Below the pieces are notes generated by a model. That model was not told where the DNA came from. It searched no databases and saw only the letters and a list, made by a program, of their open reading frames with translations. A DNA stretch of 64,000 nt, from assembly GCF_030296575.1 (NCBI RefSeq), contig NZ_AP027729.1, positions 1,674,001-1,738,000 of the forward strand, written 5' to 3'. The position numbers and the translations under genes are program-made. This document shows positions 9,420 through 18,256 of this stretch, piece after piece (within the stretch, counting starts at the first letter, position 1; each line of letters starts with the position of its first letter). Source of the stretch: Paraoerskovia sediminicola (GTDB lineage Bacteria; Actinomycetota; Actinomycetes; Actinomycetales; Cellulomonadaceae).

Positions 9420-9425
9420 TAGCGT
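9420..9425 (+). promoter_or_regulatory. -10 box TAGCGT of the VOC gene, leaderless type
   Basis: TAGCGT ends 8 nt before ATG 9434 and no SD is present, so transcription probably starts at or next to the start codon. Confidence 0.5.
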
Positions 9426-9433
9426 CACCTCGT

Positions 9434-9844
9434 ATGGACATCTCGTTCGTCGCCGGCTTCGGGCCGATCACTCGTGACGCCGACGCCGCGGTGGGTTTCT
9501 GGTCCGGGGCGCTGGGGATCCAGCTCGACGAGCCCGCGCCCGGCTATCTCCACACGGAGTCGCTGCCGGGCGTGAAGGCCTTCGCGCTGTGGCCGCTCGC
9601 CCAGGCCGCAGAGGCGACCTTCGGTTCCCCCGAGTGGCCCGCGCACCTGCCCGTGCCGCAGACCTGGATCGAGTTCGACGTCGCCTCGCCGCAGGCCGTC
9701 GCGGAGGCCGTCGCCGAGCTCGTGGCCGCCGGTCACGAGATGCTCCGGGACGCGCACGACGAGCCGTGGGGGCAGACGACGTCGCGGCTCCTGAGCCCGG
9801 AGGGCATGCTCGTCGGCGTCTCGCACACCCCCTGGATGCACTGA
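9434..9844 (+). CDS. VOC-superfamily (glyoxalase/bleomycin-resistance fold) protein
   Basis: 136 residues, one vicinal-oxygen-chelate unit. It shows the typical order: FGPITRDADAAVGFWSGALG (start of the fold, the region of the first metal ligand), a central strand WIEFDVASPQAVAEAV, and the closing LLSPEGMLVGVSHTPW strand. The usual Asp-Pro-Xaa-Gly-Asn is replaced by SPEGM, so metal binding or substrate cannot be inferred. No neighbour gives a pathway. The substrate is unknown. Confidence 0.82.
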   Translation: MDISFVAGFGPITRDADAAVGFWSGALGIQLDEPAPGYLHTESLPGVKAFALWPLAQAAEATFGSPEWPAHLPVPQTWIEFDVASPQAVAEAVAELVAAGHEMLRDAHDEPWGQTTSRLLSPEGMLVGVSHTPWMH

Positions 9845-9848
9845 CCCT

Positions 9849-9873
9849 CGCCGGCAGGGGAGCGGAGCCGGCG
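9849..9873 (+). terminator. Short hairpin after the VOC gene
   Basis: CGCCGGC (9849-9855) pairs with GCCGGCG (9867-9873) over an 11-nt loop, starting five bases after the stop codon. There is no T run, as is usual in high-GC genomes. Confidence 0.45.
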
Positions 9874-9921
9874 GGCGCCCCAGGTTGCGGGACACCCGCA
9901 GGTCCGTATCGTCGCCGCGGT

Positions 9922-9943
9922 CCGGCCCGATGTTTCGGGCCGG
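9922..9943 (+). promoter_or_regulatory. Perfect hairpin upstream of the aminopeptidase gene
   Basis: CCGGCCCGA (9922-9930) and TCGGGCCGG (9935-9943) form a perfect 9-bp stem with a 4-nt loop in the 228-nt gap before the M28 gene. It may end upstream transcription or fold in the leader; the gap shows no riboswitch I recognise. Confidence 0.45.
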
Positions 9944-10072
9944 TGAAATTCACCCGTTCGGGTATCGCGAACCGGGATACACCCGTACATTCGCGACAAT
10001 GTGATGCGGGGCACAGGCGCCCCCGTCGCACAGTCGGCCACCACCCCGGCCGACGCGAACCGAGGAGGATCT

Positions 10073-11602
10073 GTGAGAGCACGATCATTCATCCCCGGAG
10101 CGACCGCCGTGTCGCTCGCCGTGACCGGAGCGCTGGTCGCTCCCGGTGCCGCCACCGCGGCCCCACCTTGGACCCAGCTCGAGGACCTCGTGTCCGGCGA
10201 CGCGGTCATGGAGCACCTCGAGGCGTTCCAGGCGGCAGCGGACGCCGGTGACGGCAGCCGTGCCGTCGGCACCGAGGGCTACGAGGCCAGCGCGCAGTAC
10301 ATCGAGAAGAAGCTGAAGAAGGCGGGCTACAGCCCGGAGCGGCAGTACTTCGACGTCGAGCAGTTCAGCGTGCTCGACTTCTCGCTCGACGTCCCGGGCG
10401 TCACGCTCGACGCGATCCCGATGTCCTACTCGTCCAGCACCCCGGACGACGGCGTCTCGGGCACCTTCGTGCAGCCGGTCGACGCGAACCTCAACGGCTG
10501 CGACGCGACCGCGTGGGACGGCGTGGACGCCACGGGGCAGATCGCCCTGATCCAGCGCGGCGCCTGCTCGTTCGCCGCCAAGTCCATCGAGGCCGCGGCC
10601 GCCGGCGCCGTCGGCGCGATCATCTACAACAACGGTCCCGGCGCGCTCAACGGCACGCTCGGCGGCCCGGAGGACCCGGCGGCGCCCTACGCGCCGGTCG
10701 TCGGTGTCACGCAGGCCGAGGGCCAGGCGATCCTGGCGGCGCTCGACGCCGACCCGTCGCTCGAGGCGACCCTCGACCTCCAGACGCTCCTCGAGACCAA
10801 GGAGACGTTCAACATCACCGCGGAGACGAAGAAGGGCGACCACGACAACGTCGTGATGCTCGGTTCGCACCTCGACTCCGTCGACGAGGGCGCCGGGATC
10901 AACGACAACGGCTCGGGCTCCGCTGCGATCCTCGAGACCGCGATCCAGCTCTCGAAGATCAAGAAGCCGAACAACGCCGTGCGCTTCGCGTGGTGGGGTG
11001 CCGAGGAGCTCGGCCTGCTCGGGTCCGAGCACTACGTCTACGACCTCGTGGACAACGCGCCCGAGGAGCTCGACAAGATCGCGACCTACCTGAACTTCGA
11101 CATGGTCGGCTCGCCGAACTACATCATCGGCGTCTACGACGCGGACGAGTCGACGTACGAGGCCCCCGTCGACGTGCCGGCCGGCTCGCCCGAGACCGAG
11201 GACGTCCTCACGGACTACTTCGACTCGATCGACCAGCCGTGGGTCGACACGGAGTTCTCCGGTCGCTCCGACTACCAGGCGTTCATCGAGAACGGCGTCC
11301 CGGCGTCCGGTCTCTTCACCGGCGCGGACGGCGTCAAGACCGAGGAGGAGGTCGAGATGTTCGGCGGGACCGCCGGCATCACCTACGACCCGAACTACCA
11401 CTCCCCGGCCGACGACATCACGAACGTCGACCCCGAGGCCCTCGACATCATGTCGAAGGCGATCGCGCACGCCACGCAGGAGCTCGCCTCCAGCACCGTC
11501 GCGATCAACGGCGTCGACACGTCCGGCCCGGGCAAGAAGAAGGGCCACGACAAGTGGGAGGACGGCACGAAGCCGGGCCACGGCCTGATGGACGCCGCCT
11601 GA
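10073..11602 (+). CDS. Secreted M28 zinc aminopeptidase with PA domain
   Basis: 509 residues. A Sec signal peptide covers about residues 1-30 (hydrophobic core AVSLAVTGALVA, cleavage near ATAA/PPW). A PA domain (about 115-235, GQIALIQRGACSFAAKSIEA) interrupts the peptidase fold. The M28 dizinc ligands can be read in order: H266 in GSHLDS, D278 in NDNGSG, the catalytic pair E311/E312 in WWGAEELG, D343 in NFDMVG and H443 in YHSPADD. It should remove N-terminal, usually hydrophobic, residues from peptides outside the cell, as the Streptomyces griseus enzyme does. The tail is Lys/Gly-rich. GTG 10073 has GAGGAGG at 10062-10068. Monocistronic, followed by a strong terminator. Confidence 0.93.
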   Translation: MRARSFIPGATAVSLAVTGALVAPGAATAAPPWTQLEDLVSGDAVMEHLEAFQAAADAGDGSRAVGTEGYEASAQYIEKKLKKAGYSPERQYFDVEQFSVLDFSLDVPGVTLDAIPMSYSSSTPDDGVSGTFVQPVDANLNGCDATAWDGVDATGQIALIQRGACSFAAKSIEAAAAGAVGAIIYNNGPGALNGTLGGPEDPAAPYAPVVGVTQAEGQAILAALDADPSLEATLDLQTLLETKETFNITAETKKGDHDNVVMLGSHLDSVDEGAGINDNGSGSAAILETAIQLSKIKKPNNAVRFAWWGAEELGLLGSEHYVYDLVDNAPEELDKIATYLNFDMVGSPNYIIGVYDADESTYEAPVDVPAGSPETEDVLTDYFDSIDQPWVDTEFSGRSDYQAFIENGVPASGLFTGADGVKTEEEVEMFGGTAGITYDPNYHSPADDITNVDPEALDIMSKAIAHATQELASSTVAINGVDTSGPGKKKGHDKWEDGTKPGHGLMDAA

Positions 11603-11664
11603 CCAGCAGCACCTGACAGCGCGGCCGCGGGACGTCGTCCGACACCCCGGCCTGCACGCACGGA

Positions 11665-11700
11665 CCGACGCCCGGTCTCCCGAGGGAGGCCGGGCGTCGG
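11665..11700. terminator. Strong bidirectional terminator between convergent genes
   Basis: A 16-bp stem with one mismatch (11665-11680 against 11685-11700) and a CGAG loop lies between the convergent M28 gene and the MFS exporter gene. No T tract follows. Confidence 0.8.
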
Positions 11701-11738
11701 TGCGTCACGCGCCGGACCGGCGGGTGGGGCAGGCCTGT

Positions 11739-11816
11739 CGGTGGGGCGGACGGCGCGGACCGGTCGGCAGGGCAGGTCCCGGCGGGCCGGACCCGGCGGT
11801 GGGGCGGACGGCGCGG
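11739..11816. repeat. 20-bp perfect direct repeat
   Basis: CGGTGGGGCGGACGGCGCGG occurs at 11739-11758 and again at 11797-11816, just before the stop codon of the convergent exporter gene. Both are embedded in similar GC-rich sequence. No function is evident. Confidence 0.75.
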
Positions 11817-11817
11817 C

Positions 11818-13869
11818 TCACCCTCGGGGGTAGGCCCCTGCGGGGAGCTCGTGCTCGTGGAGCCGGTCGGTGAGCTCGGCGACGATCTCGTCGATCGCCG
11901 GCTCCTTCTCGCCCGGCCACGCGTCGACGAACGCCTGCAGGCGGGCCCGTTCGTTCTCGCGCAGCGACTCGGCGGCCGCGTGCCCGGCCTCCGTGGCGGT
12001 CACGGTGTCCCCGTCGACGGTGACGAGCCCGTGCTCCTCGAGGGCGCCCGCGACCCCGGCGACCACGCCCGTCGGCGCGCCGGAGACCTCCGACATCGTC
12101 TCGATGGACCGCGGCCCCTTGAGGGACGCACGGGTCACCATCCAGCACTGACCGGGGGACAGCGCGGAGTCGCCCGCCACGATCGCGTAGACGCGCAGCG
12201 GGTCCTCTCGACCGACCCGCTGCCAGAGCAGCAGGCGCAGCTCCTCGGCCGACGTGCGCGACGCCGGGAGGGCGAACGTCTCGCCCGCGGAGATCCCGGC
12301 GAGCTCCGCGGTGGACGGCGCGTCCCCGGTGTCGGCCCCGGCGGCGGGCCTGGTCGCGCTGCGCAGCGTGACCTCCGGCAGCAGCCAGGCGAGCAGGAAC
12401 GCCAGGGCGGCGACGGGCACGGCCCACAGGAACACGGTGTGCAGGGAGTCGGCGTAGCCGCCGACGAACCAGCCCTGCACGTCCTCCGGGCACTGGGCGA
12501 GCCCCGCGCTGCTCGCAGCCAGCGTCGCCGGGTCGCACGGCGGCGCGGCGTCCGCGGGCACCGACGCCGACAGGTTCTTCGTGAGCTGGTTGGCGAACAC
12601 GGTGCCGAAGACGGCGACGCCGACCGAGGACCCGATCGTGCGGAAGAACGTCGCCCCCGACGTCGCGGTCCCGAGGTCGCGGTACTCGACCGCGTTCTGC
12701 ACGGCGAGCACCAGCACCTGGGTCACCATGCCGAGCCCGGCACCGAGGACGAACATGCTCAGCCCGGCCTGCAGGGTCGAGGTCGTCTGGTCCATGAGGG
12801 ACAGCAGGTAGAGGCCGCAGGTCGTGATCGCGGTGCCCACGATCGGGAACACCTTGTACCGGCCGGTGCGCGAGATGATCTGGCCCGAGCCGATCGACGT
12901 GATCAGCATGCCGAGCATCATGGGGGTCATCTCGAGGCCCGACTCCGTCGGGGTCGACCCCTTGACCTGCTGGAGGTAGAGCGGGAGGTACGTGATCGCA
13001 CCGAACATCGCGAAGCCGACCACGAACCCGACCACCGCCGCCACACTGAACGTGCGGCTGCGGAACAGCCGCAGCGGCAGGACCGGCTCGGCCGCGCGCT
13101 TCTCGACGACCACGAACGCGACGACGGAGACGACGGCGAGCGCCACGAGCCCGTAGACCTGCGGGGAGCTCCAGCCCCAGGTGCTGCCGAGACTGGTGAC
13201 GAGCACGACCGCCGTCGCGATCGTGGCGAGCAGGACGATGCCCGCGTAGTCGATGGCCGGCTTGGCGCGGCTCTCGATCTTGGGCAGGACCGCCATGACG
13301 ACGATCAGCGCGACCACGCCGATCGGCATGTTGATGTAGAACACCCAGCGCCACGACAGGTTGTCGACGAACCAGCCGCCGAGCAGCGGTCCCGCGACAG
13401 ACGAGACGCCGAACACCGCACCGAAGAACCCCTGGTACTTGCCGCGCTCCCGCGGGGAGACGACGTCCCCGATGATCGCCTGCGACAGGACCATGAGGCC
13501 GCCACCGCCGACGCCCTGGACGGCGCGCCACGCGATGAGCTGCCCCATGGTCTGTGCGGTGCCCGACAGGATCGACCCGGCCAGGAAGATGAGGATGCAC
13601 GCGATGAAGAGCGCCTTGCGGCCGTAGAGGTCGCCGAGCTTGCCCCAGAGCACCGTGGTCGCCGTCGACGCGAGCATGTACGCCGTGACGACCCACGACA
13701 GGTGCTCGGCCCCGCCGAGGTCCGAGACGATGGTCGGCAGCGCCGTCGCCACGACCGTCTGGTCGAGCGCGGCGAGCAGCATCGCGAGCATGAGCCCGCC
13801 GAAGATCGCCCAGACCTTGCCCTGGGGGAGTGTCGCGACGTCGTCGGCCGGTGGGGTCGTGGTGGCCAT
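11818..13869 (-). CDS. DHA2-type MFS exporter fused to a C-terminal winged-helix domain
   Basis: 683 residues. Residues ~15-510 form a 14-helix drug:H+ antiporter of the DHA2 family ([13 protein letters not shown] in the first helix, the [10 protein letters not shown] motif A loop, a motif C-like [12 protein letters not shown]). The region from ~540 to 683 is soluble and looks like a MarR-type winged helix ([20 protein letters not shown], then [20 protein letters not shown]) with flanking helices. Fusion of an efflux pump to a DNA-binding-like domain is the odd feature. A CAGAGT box ends seven bases before the ATG and there is no SD, so the mRNA is likely leaderless. The exported compound is unknown. 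Confidence 0.9.
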   Translation of the reverse strand: MATTTPPADDVATLPQGKVWAIFGGLMLAMLLAALDQTVVATALPTIVSDLGGAEHLSWVVTAYMLASTATTVLWGKLGDLYGRKALFIACILIFLAGSILSGTAQTMGQLIAWRAVQGVGGGGLMVLSQAIIGDVVSPRERGKYQGFFGAVFGVSSVAGPLLGGWFVDNLSWRWVFYINMPIGVVALIVVMAVLPKIESRAKPAIDYAGIVLLATIATAVVLVTSLGSTWGWSSPQVYGLVALAVVSVVAFVVVEKRAAEPVLPLRLFRSRTFSVAAVVGFVVGFAMFGAITYLPLYLQQVKGSTPTESGLEMTPMMLGMLITSIGSGQIISRTGRYKVFPIVGTAITTCGLYLLSLMDQTTSTLQAGLSMFVLGAGLGMVTQVLVLAVQNAVEYRDLGTATSGATFFRTIGSSVGVAVFGTVFANQLTKNLSASVPADAAPPCDPATLAASSAGLAQCPEDVQGWFVGGYADSLHTVFLWAVPVAALAFLLAWLLPEVTLRSATRPAAGADTGDAPSTAELAGISAGETFALPASRTSAEELRLLLWQRVGREDPLRVYAIVAGDSALSPGQCWMVTRASLKGPRSIETMSEVSGAPTGVVAGVAGALEEHGLVTVDGDTVTATEAGHAAAESLRENERARLQAFVDAWPGEKEPAIDEIVAELTDRLHEHELPAGAYPRG

Positions 13870-13876
13870 GCGGTGG

Positions 13877-13882
13877 ACTCTG
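13877..13882 (-). promoter_or_regulatory. -10 box CAGAGT of the MFS exporter, leaderless type
   Basis: On the minus strand CAGAGT ends 7 nt before ATG 13869 without an SD between them. Confidence 0.45.
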
Positions 13883-13932
13883 CCACCGGGCCGGGCGACC
13901 TGCGAGAGATGGCTCCGTGGCCGCCGGGGCGC

Positions 13933-15000
13933 CTACTGCTCGCGACCCGCGCGGCGCACGACCTCGTGCACGAACGCGAGCTTCTCCCGGACGGGGACGG
14001 CGATGACGAACGGATACAGGTCGGCCTTGCCCATCGACCGGTTGATCTGGTTGAACGCGCGGGCGAGCGGGTGCCACGCGTCGAGGATCGAGTCGATGTC
14101 CGAGTCCCGGTACGCGGTCGCCGAGTAGCCCGGCGCGCTGCGCAGCGACCCCTGCAGGATCGGGTCGAGCTTGTCGCCGACGAGTCCGCCGAGCTGCATG
14201 GAGAACGCGGCCGCGGTCTGCATCGTCCCGGTGATGTGCAGGTAGTGGGCCCAGGTCTCCGCGAAGTCCTCCCACGGGTGCATGGTGGCGTACTCGGAGA
14301 TGAACGACTCCGACCAGTCGTCCGGGGCGCCCTCCTTGTAGTGGCGCTCCAGCTCCGCGCGGTAGTCGGTGCGGTCGTCGCCGAAGAGCCGCCGGCAGTC
14401 GTCGAGCAGCACGTCGTCCGAGAAGACGAGCTCCTGCCAGTAGTAGTGGCCGATCTCGTGGCGGAAGTGCCCGAGCATCGTGCGGTACGGCTCGCCGAGC
14501 TTCTCGCGCAGCCGCACGCGGTAGGCGTCGCCGACCTCGGACAGGTCGATGGTCACGACCCCGTTCGCGTGGCCGATCGTCACGTTCGGCCCGGTCGTCG
14601 ACGAGAGCAGGTCGAAGGCGATGCCGCCCGCGCGGTCCTCGTACGAGACGAGGGGCAGGCCGTTCTCGCGCAGCTGCGCGAACAGGCGGCGCTCGGCGTG
14701 CATCGCCTTGGCGAGCTGGTCGGTCGCGACCTCGTCCGCCGGGTGGGGACGCTTGCGGATCAGCCGGCACGCCGGGCAGTGGATCTCGCCCGTCGACGAC
14801 TCGACGAGCCAGTTGCACGAGAGTTCCGCGTTGGCGCACGGCACGTACAGCGCGCGGTCCCAGGTGACCGTGCCGTTCTCCTCGAGCGCCCGCATGCGGT
14901 CGACGCCCTCGATGTAGCCGAGGGTCGAACCGCAGGTCAGGCAGGACCCGTCGTCGAAGTTGACCAGGGCGCCGCAGCGGGAGCAGGAGAAGGCACGCAC
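13933..15000 (-). CDS. Zinc-ribbon zincin, putative metallopeptidase (COG4307 type)
   Basis: 355 residues. The N-terminus carries zinc-ribbon knuckles (CSRCG and CLTCG, then further Cys at CNW and CPAC), followed by a domain with the zincin motif HEIGHYYW. A Glu-containing downstream block (HPWEDFAETWAHYLHITGTM) probably supplies the third metal ligand. Proteins of this family are annotated as putative zinc-binding metallopeptidases; no substrate is known. GTG 15000 is preceded by TACGCT seven bases away and no SD. Divergent from the MOSC gene, which has the same promoter type. Confidence 0.88.
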   Translation of the reverse strand: MRAFSCSRCGALVNFDDGSCLTCGSTLGYIEGVDRMRALEENGTVTWDRALYVPCANAELSCNWLVESSTGEIHCPACRLIRKRPHPADEVATDQLAKAMHAERRLFAQLRENGLPLVSYEDRAGGIAFDLLSSTTGPNVTIGHANGVVTIDLSEVGDAYRVRLREKLGEPYRTMLGHFRHEIGHYYWQELVFSDDVLLDDCRRLFGDDRTDYRAELERHYKEGAPDDWSESFISEYATMHPWEDFAETWAHYLHITGTMQTAAAFSMQLGGLVGDKLDPILQGSLRSAPGYSATAYRDSDIDSILDAWHPLARAFNQINRSMGKADLYPFVIAVPVREKLAFVHEVVRRAGREQ

Positions 15001-15007
15001 GGCGCAG

Positions 15008-15013
15008 AGCGTA
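15008..15013 (-). promoter_or_regulatory. -10 box TACGCT of the zincin gene, leaderless type
   Basis: On the minus strand TACGCT ends 7 nt before GTG 15000. Confidence 0.5.
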
Positions 15014-15092
15014 ACCCGCGTGCGGCTCGGGCGTGGGTCGGGCGTCGGTCTGGCTTTGGGCGGTAAGCCGATCAGGCCTGGGCGGGCGGTGG

Positions 15093-15098
15093 CAGAAT
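15093..15098 (+). promoter_or_regulatory. -10 box CAGAAT of the MOSC gene, leaderless type
   Basis: CAGAAT ends 6 nt before ATG 15105; no SD. The same hexamer and spacing occur before the VIT1 gene at 20590. Confidence 0.5.
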
Positions 15099-15104
15099 CC
15101 AGAC

Positions 15105-15797
15105 ATGACGTCTCACCTTGCGGCAGAGTCCTCCGAGCAGCCCTCCGGGACCGGTGTCGTGGTCGCCGTGTGCAGGGTCGCGGGACTGCTGCCGGACGAC
15201 GGACCGGTCGGCATCACGGCCATCGACAAGAGGCCCGCCGAGGGTCGGGTGACGGTCGGGCAACTCGGGGTCTACGCCGACGTGCAGGCCGACCGCGCGA
15301 ACCACGGCGGAGAGGAGCAGGCCGTCTACGCGTACGCGCAGGAGGACGCCGACTTCTGGGCGGCTGAGCTCGGCCGCGAGGTCGAGCCGGGGCTGTTCGG
15401 GGAGAACCTGCGGCTGCGCGGGGTCGGCGTCTCGACGGCCGTCGTCGGCACACGCTGGCGGATCGGTACGACGGTGCTCGAGGTGACCGAACCACGGACG
15501 CCGTGCACGACGTTCCAGAACCGCATGGGCGAGGACCGGTGGGTCGTGCGCTTCACGCTGGCCAACCGCACCGGGGCGTACCTGCGGGTCGTCGAGCCCG
15601 GCGAGGTCGGCGCCGGGGACCCGGTGGTCGTCGAGCGCGTGCCCGCGCACGGCGTGACGATCGCCGACTGGTTCGGCGCACGGTTCGCCGGCGGGCACGC
15701 GGCGCCCGCGCGGCGCCTGCTCGCGGCGCACGACGCCGGCGAGATCGTGCTGGCGGCCGAGATGCGGGAGCGGGCGCTCGCGGCCGTCGCCGAGTAG
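15105..15797 (+). CDS. MOSC domain protein (YiiM-like)
   Basis: 230 residues. MOSC hallmarks: AIDKRPAEGRV near the start, the GEEQAVYAYAQEDADFWAAE block, GLFGENLRLRGV, and the cysteine in TEPRTPCTTFQNRM, the residue that binds the sulphur of molybdenum cofactor in related proteins. The C-terminal helix pair is the YiiM-type extension. YiiM-like proteins help reduce N-hydroxylated compounds; the substrate here is unknown. No molybdenum cofactor genes are nearby. Confidence 0.88.
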   Translation: MTSHLAAESSEQPSGTGVVVAVCRVAGLLPDDGPVGITAIDKRPAEGRVTVGQLGVYADVQADRANHGGEEQAVYAYAQEDADFWAAELGREVEPGLFGENLRLRGVGVSTAVVGTRWRIGTTVLEVTEPRTPCTTFQNRMGEDRWVVRFTLANRTGAYLRVVEPGEVGAGDPVVVERVPAHGVTIADWFGARFAGGHAAPARRLLAAHDAGEIVLAAEMRERALAAVAE

Positions 15798-15926
15798 CTC
15801 CCGGGCCATGACAGGCCATCACAGGCCGTGACCGCATCACCGACCGCCTCCGAGCACCGGGTCGGTGGGCCGCGGGGCGCACCGCGGGCCCGGGAATAGC
15901 GCCCGGCGAGGCGAGGTTCACGGGAC

Positions 15927-16625
15927 GTGACATCGACGCAGAGCGACGGCACCGCCGTCCGCCCCCAGACCGGCCCGCCCATCGCGATCGACATCTGGTC
16001 CGACGTCGCGTGCCCGTGGTGCTACCTCGGCAAGCGCCGGCTCGAGTCCGCGCTCGCGGACTGGGAGGGCGAGGTCACCGTCACGTACCACTCGTTCGAG
16101 CTGAGCCCCGACACGCCTGGCGACTACGCGGGGACGACCACCGAGTACCTCTCCGAGAAGAAGGGGATGCCGGTCGCGAAGGTCGAGGAGATGCTCGCCC
16201 ACGTCACGCAGCTCGCTGCTGCGGAGGGCCTCGAGTACCGCTTCGACGAGGTCAAGCACCGGCGGACGCTGCTCGCCCACCAGCTGCTGCATCTCGCGAA
16301 GGCGCGCGGCAAGCAGGCCGAGGTCAAGGAGCGCCTCATGGCCGCGTACTTCGAGCGTGGGGTCGACGTCGCGAGCATCGACGAGCTCGTCGAGATCGGC
16401 GCGGACGCCCACCTCGACCCGGCCGACGTCCGCGCTGCGCTCGAGTCCGAGGAGTACGTGCAGGACGTCGTCGCGGACATCGCGCGCGGCCGCGCCCTCG
16501 GCATCCAGGGGGTGCCGTTCTTCGTGTTCGACCAGAAGTACGGGGTGTCCGGGGCGCAGGCGCCCGCGACGTTCACGCAGGTCCTGACCCAGGTGGCTCA
16601 GGACCGCGCCGCAGCCGAGTCCTGA
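15927..16625 (+). CDS. DsbA-family oxidoreductase (FrnE-like)
   Basis: 232 residues, thioredoxin fold with helical insertion. The redox motif CPWC follows the first strand (IDIWSDVACPWCYLGKRRLE) and the cis-Pro loop is GVPFFVFDQKYGVSGAQ, both typical of FrnE/2-hydroxychromene-2-carboxylate isomerase relatives. No signal peptide, so it acts in the cytosol. FrnE in Deinococcus is a disulfide isomerase linked to oxidative stress; other members act in polyketide pathways. There is no biosynthetic cluster here, so a stress role is more likely. GTG 15927 is preceded by a GCGAGG at 15911-15916. Confidence 0.88.
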   Translation: MTSTQSDGTAVRPQTGPPIAIDIWSDVACPWCYLGKRRLESALADWEGEVTVTYHSFELSPDTPGDYAGTTTEYLSEKKGMPVAKVEEMLAHVTQLAAAEGLEYRFDEVKHRRTLLAHQLLHLAKARGKQAEVKERLMAAYFERGVDVASIDELVEIGADAHLDPADVRAALESEEYVQDVVADIARGRALGIQGVPFFVFDQKYGVSGAQAPATFTQVLTQVAQDRAAAES

Positions 16626-16673
16626 CGCCGCTGGGTTCCCGTCCGCGAACCTCCCGGCCGCAGCTCCCACCCG

Positions 16674-17081
16674 TCAGACGAAGATCAGCACGACCGCCAG
16701 CAGCGGGAAGAACCCCTGGACCGCGGCGGGGCGGCCCATGCGCCGGTCGCTGAGCACGAGGACGATCGCGGCGCCCAGCATCACGGACACCGCGCCCAGC
16801 GCCATGCCGACGCCCGCGGCCCCCGTGGACGGTTCCGTGTGCGCGTCGACCTGGCCGACGGCGACCCCGACGAACGCGACGACGGCCAGCAGCAGGTTGT
16901 AGAAGCCCTGGTTGAACGCCCACGGGCGGACCGTCTCGGCGTCGCTGCCGTCGCGGACCCCGAAGCGACCGTGGACCTGGGGTCGGCCCCAGAACACCGA
17001 CTCCATGAGGAAGATCGCGACGTGCACGAGCCCGGCGAGGGCGACGGCTGCGCTCGCCGCCAGGTTCAAGGTCGCAGGCAC
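16674..17081 (-). CDS. DUF1304 membrane protein
   Basis: 135 residues with four membrane segments. The pattern fits DUF1304: a first helix with VHVAIFLMESVFWG, then the RPWAFNQGFYNLLLA motif and two more helices. AAGGAG lies four bases before the GTG at 17081. The function of the family is unknown. It converges on the dsbA-like gene with only 48 nt between stops. Confidence 0.85.
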   Translation of the reverse strand: MPATLNLAASAAVALAGLVHVAIFLMESVFWGRPQVHGRFGVRDGSDAETVRPWAFNQGFYNLLLAVVAFVGVAVGQVDAHTEPSTGAAGVGMALGAVSVMLGAAIVLVLSDRRMGRPAAVQGFFPLLAVVLIFV

Positions 17082-17223
17082 GAGGCTCCTTGGTCGGCCG
17101 GGAGCACCGATCCTTGCACGGGTCGGACGACGTCGCGCGCCTCGTGTGGAGGACGACGCCTCCGCGTGGGCCGGCGATCGGCTGGCGCGGTGCGAGGGCG
17201 TCGCGGCCCGGCTGCGGACGCGG

Positions 17224-17255
17224 GAACGCCCCGCCGCTGCTGCGACGGGGCGTTC
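17224..17255 (-). terminator. Terminator of the aldo/keto reductase gene
   Basis: GAACGCCCCG (17224-17233) pairs perfectly with CGGGGCGTTC (17246-17255) over a 12-nt loop, 33 bases past the stop codon. The rest of the 206-nt gap holds nothing else recognisable except the RBS of the DUF1304 gene. Confidence 0.7.
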
Positions 17256-17287
17256 GACGACGGGTCCGGCCTCAGCCGGAGCGCCGG

Positions 17288-18133
17288 TCAGCTCGGGACG
17301 TAGTTGAACTCGTCCGGGTCGGGGCCGGTGCGCTCGTTGCGCTCCAGTCCGGCCATCGCTGCCATGTCCGCCTCGGTGAGCTCGAAGTCGAAGAGCTCGA
17401 AGTTCTCCTTCACCCGGGCGGGGGTGACGGACTTCGGGAACACGATGTCGCCGCGCTCGATGTGCCAGCGCAGCGTGACCTGTGCAGGGCTCTTGCCGTG
17501 CGACTCGGCGATCCGGCCGATGACCGGGTCGTCGAGCACCTTGCCCTGCGCGATCGGGGACCACGCCTCCGTGGCGATCTCGTGCTCGGCGTCGAACGCG
17601 CGCACCTCGTCGTTCTGGAAGTACGGGTGCACCTCGATCTGGTTCACCGCGGGCACGATGGTGCCGCTCGCGTGGATCTTGCGCAGGTGGTGCGGCTGGA
17701 AGTTCGACACCCCGATGGCCTTGGCGCGGCCGGAGCGGTAGAACTCCTCCATCGCGCCCCACGTCTCGGTGTAGTCGCCGACGTCGGGCAGCGGCCAGTG
17801 GATGAGGAACAGGTCGACGTAGTCGCTGCCGATCGCCTCGAGCGTGAGGTCGAACGCGACCTTCGCGTCCTCGGGGTCGTGGAACCCGTTGTTCAGCTTG
17901 CTGGTCACGAAGATCTCGGACCGGTCGATGCCCGAGGCCTTGATCGCCTCGCCGACGCCTGCCTCGTTGCCGTACATCTGCGCGGTGTCGATGTGGCGGT
18001 AGCCCGCCTCGAGCGCTGCGAGCGTCGCGTCCTTCGTGTCCTCGGCGGGGATCTGGAAGACCCCGAAGCCGAGCTGCGGGATCTCGACGCCGTTGTTGAG
18101 CGTGATGGTCGGAACTGTTGCCTCTGTGGACAT
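17288..18133 (-). CDS. Aldo/keto reductase (2,5-diketo-D-gluconate reductase type)
   Basis: 281 residues, a complete AKR barrel. The catalytic tetrad is visible: D49 (HIDTAQMYG), Y54, K79 (VTSKLNN) and H112 (FLIHWPL). The NADPH-binding loop near the C-terminus reads VFPKSVTPARVKENF. The AKR5-like sequence suggests reduction of small carbonyls or keto sugars; the natural substrate cannot be told. ATG 18133 is preceded by GGAGG. No operon partner. Confidence 0.92.
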   Translation of the reverse strand: MSTEATVPTITLNNGVEIPQLGFGVFQIPAEDTKDATLAALEAGYRHIDTAQMYGNEAGVGEAIKASGIDRSEIFVTSKLNNGFHDPEDAKVAFDLTLEAIGSDYVDLFLIHWPLPDVGDYTETWGAMEEFYRSGRAKAIGVSNFQPHHLRKIHASGTIVPAVNQIEVHPYFQNDEVRAFDAEHEIATEAWSPIAQGKVLDDPVIGRIAESHGKSPAQVTLRWHIERGDIVFPKSVTPARVKENFELFDFELTEADMAAMAGLERNERTGPDPDEFNYVPS

Positions 18134-18193
18134 GCGCGACCTCCAAAGTCGTTGTGCTGCGGTGACTCCAACGTGGCACCGCCGAGCGCTCCA

Positions 18194-18250
18194 CGCCAAC
18201 CGGAGGGCGCGGTTTCGCGCACAGCGATAGCGCGCAGAGCTCGGTTGGCG
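18194..18250 (-). terminator. Inverted repeat between glycosylase end and aldo/keto reductase promoter
   Basis: CGCCAACC (18194-18201) and GGTTGGCG (18243-18250) enclose a second smaller GCGC hairpin. It starts just after the glycosylase stop and could terminate that gene; a role as operator of the aldo/keto reductase gene is also possible. Confidence 0.45.
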
Positions 18251-18256
18251 CGGTGA

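Noticed and set aside
9845..10072. Riboswitch (c-di-AMP/ydaO type) upstream of the secreted aminopeptidase
   Set aside because: Secreted hydrolases in actinobacteria can carry one, but the conserved core sequences are not visible; only a plain 9-bp hairpin is supported.
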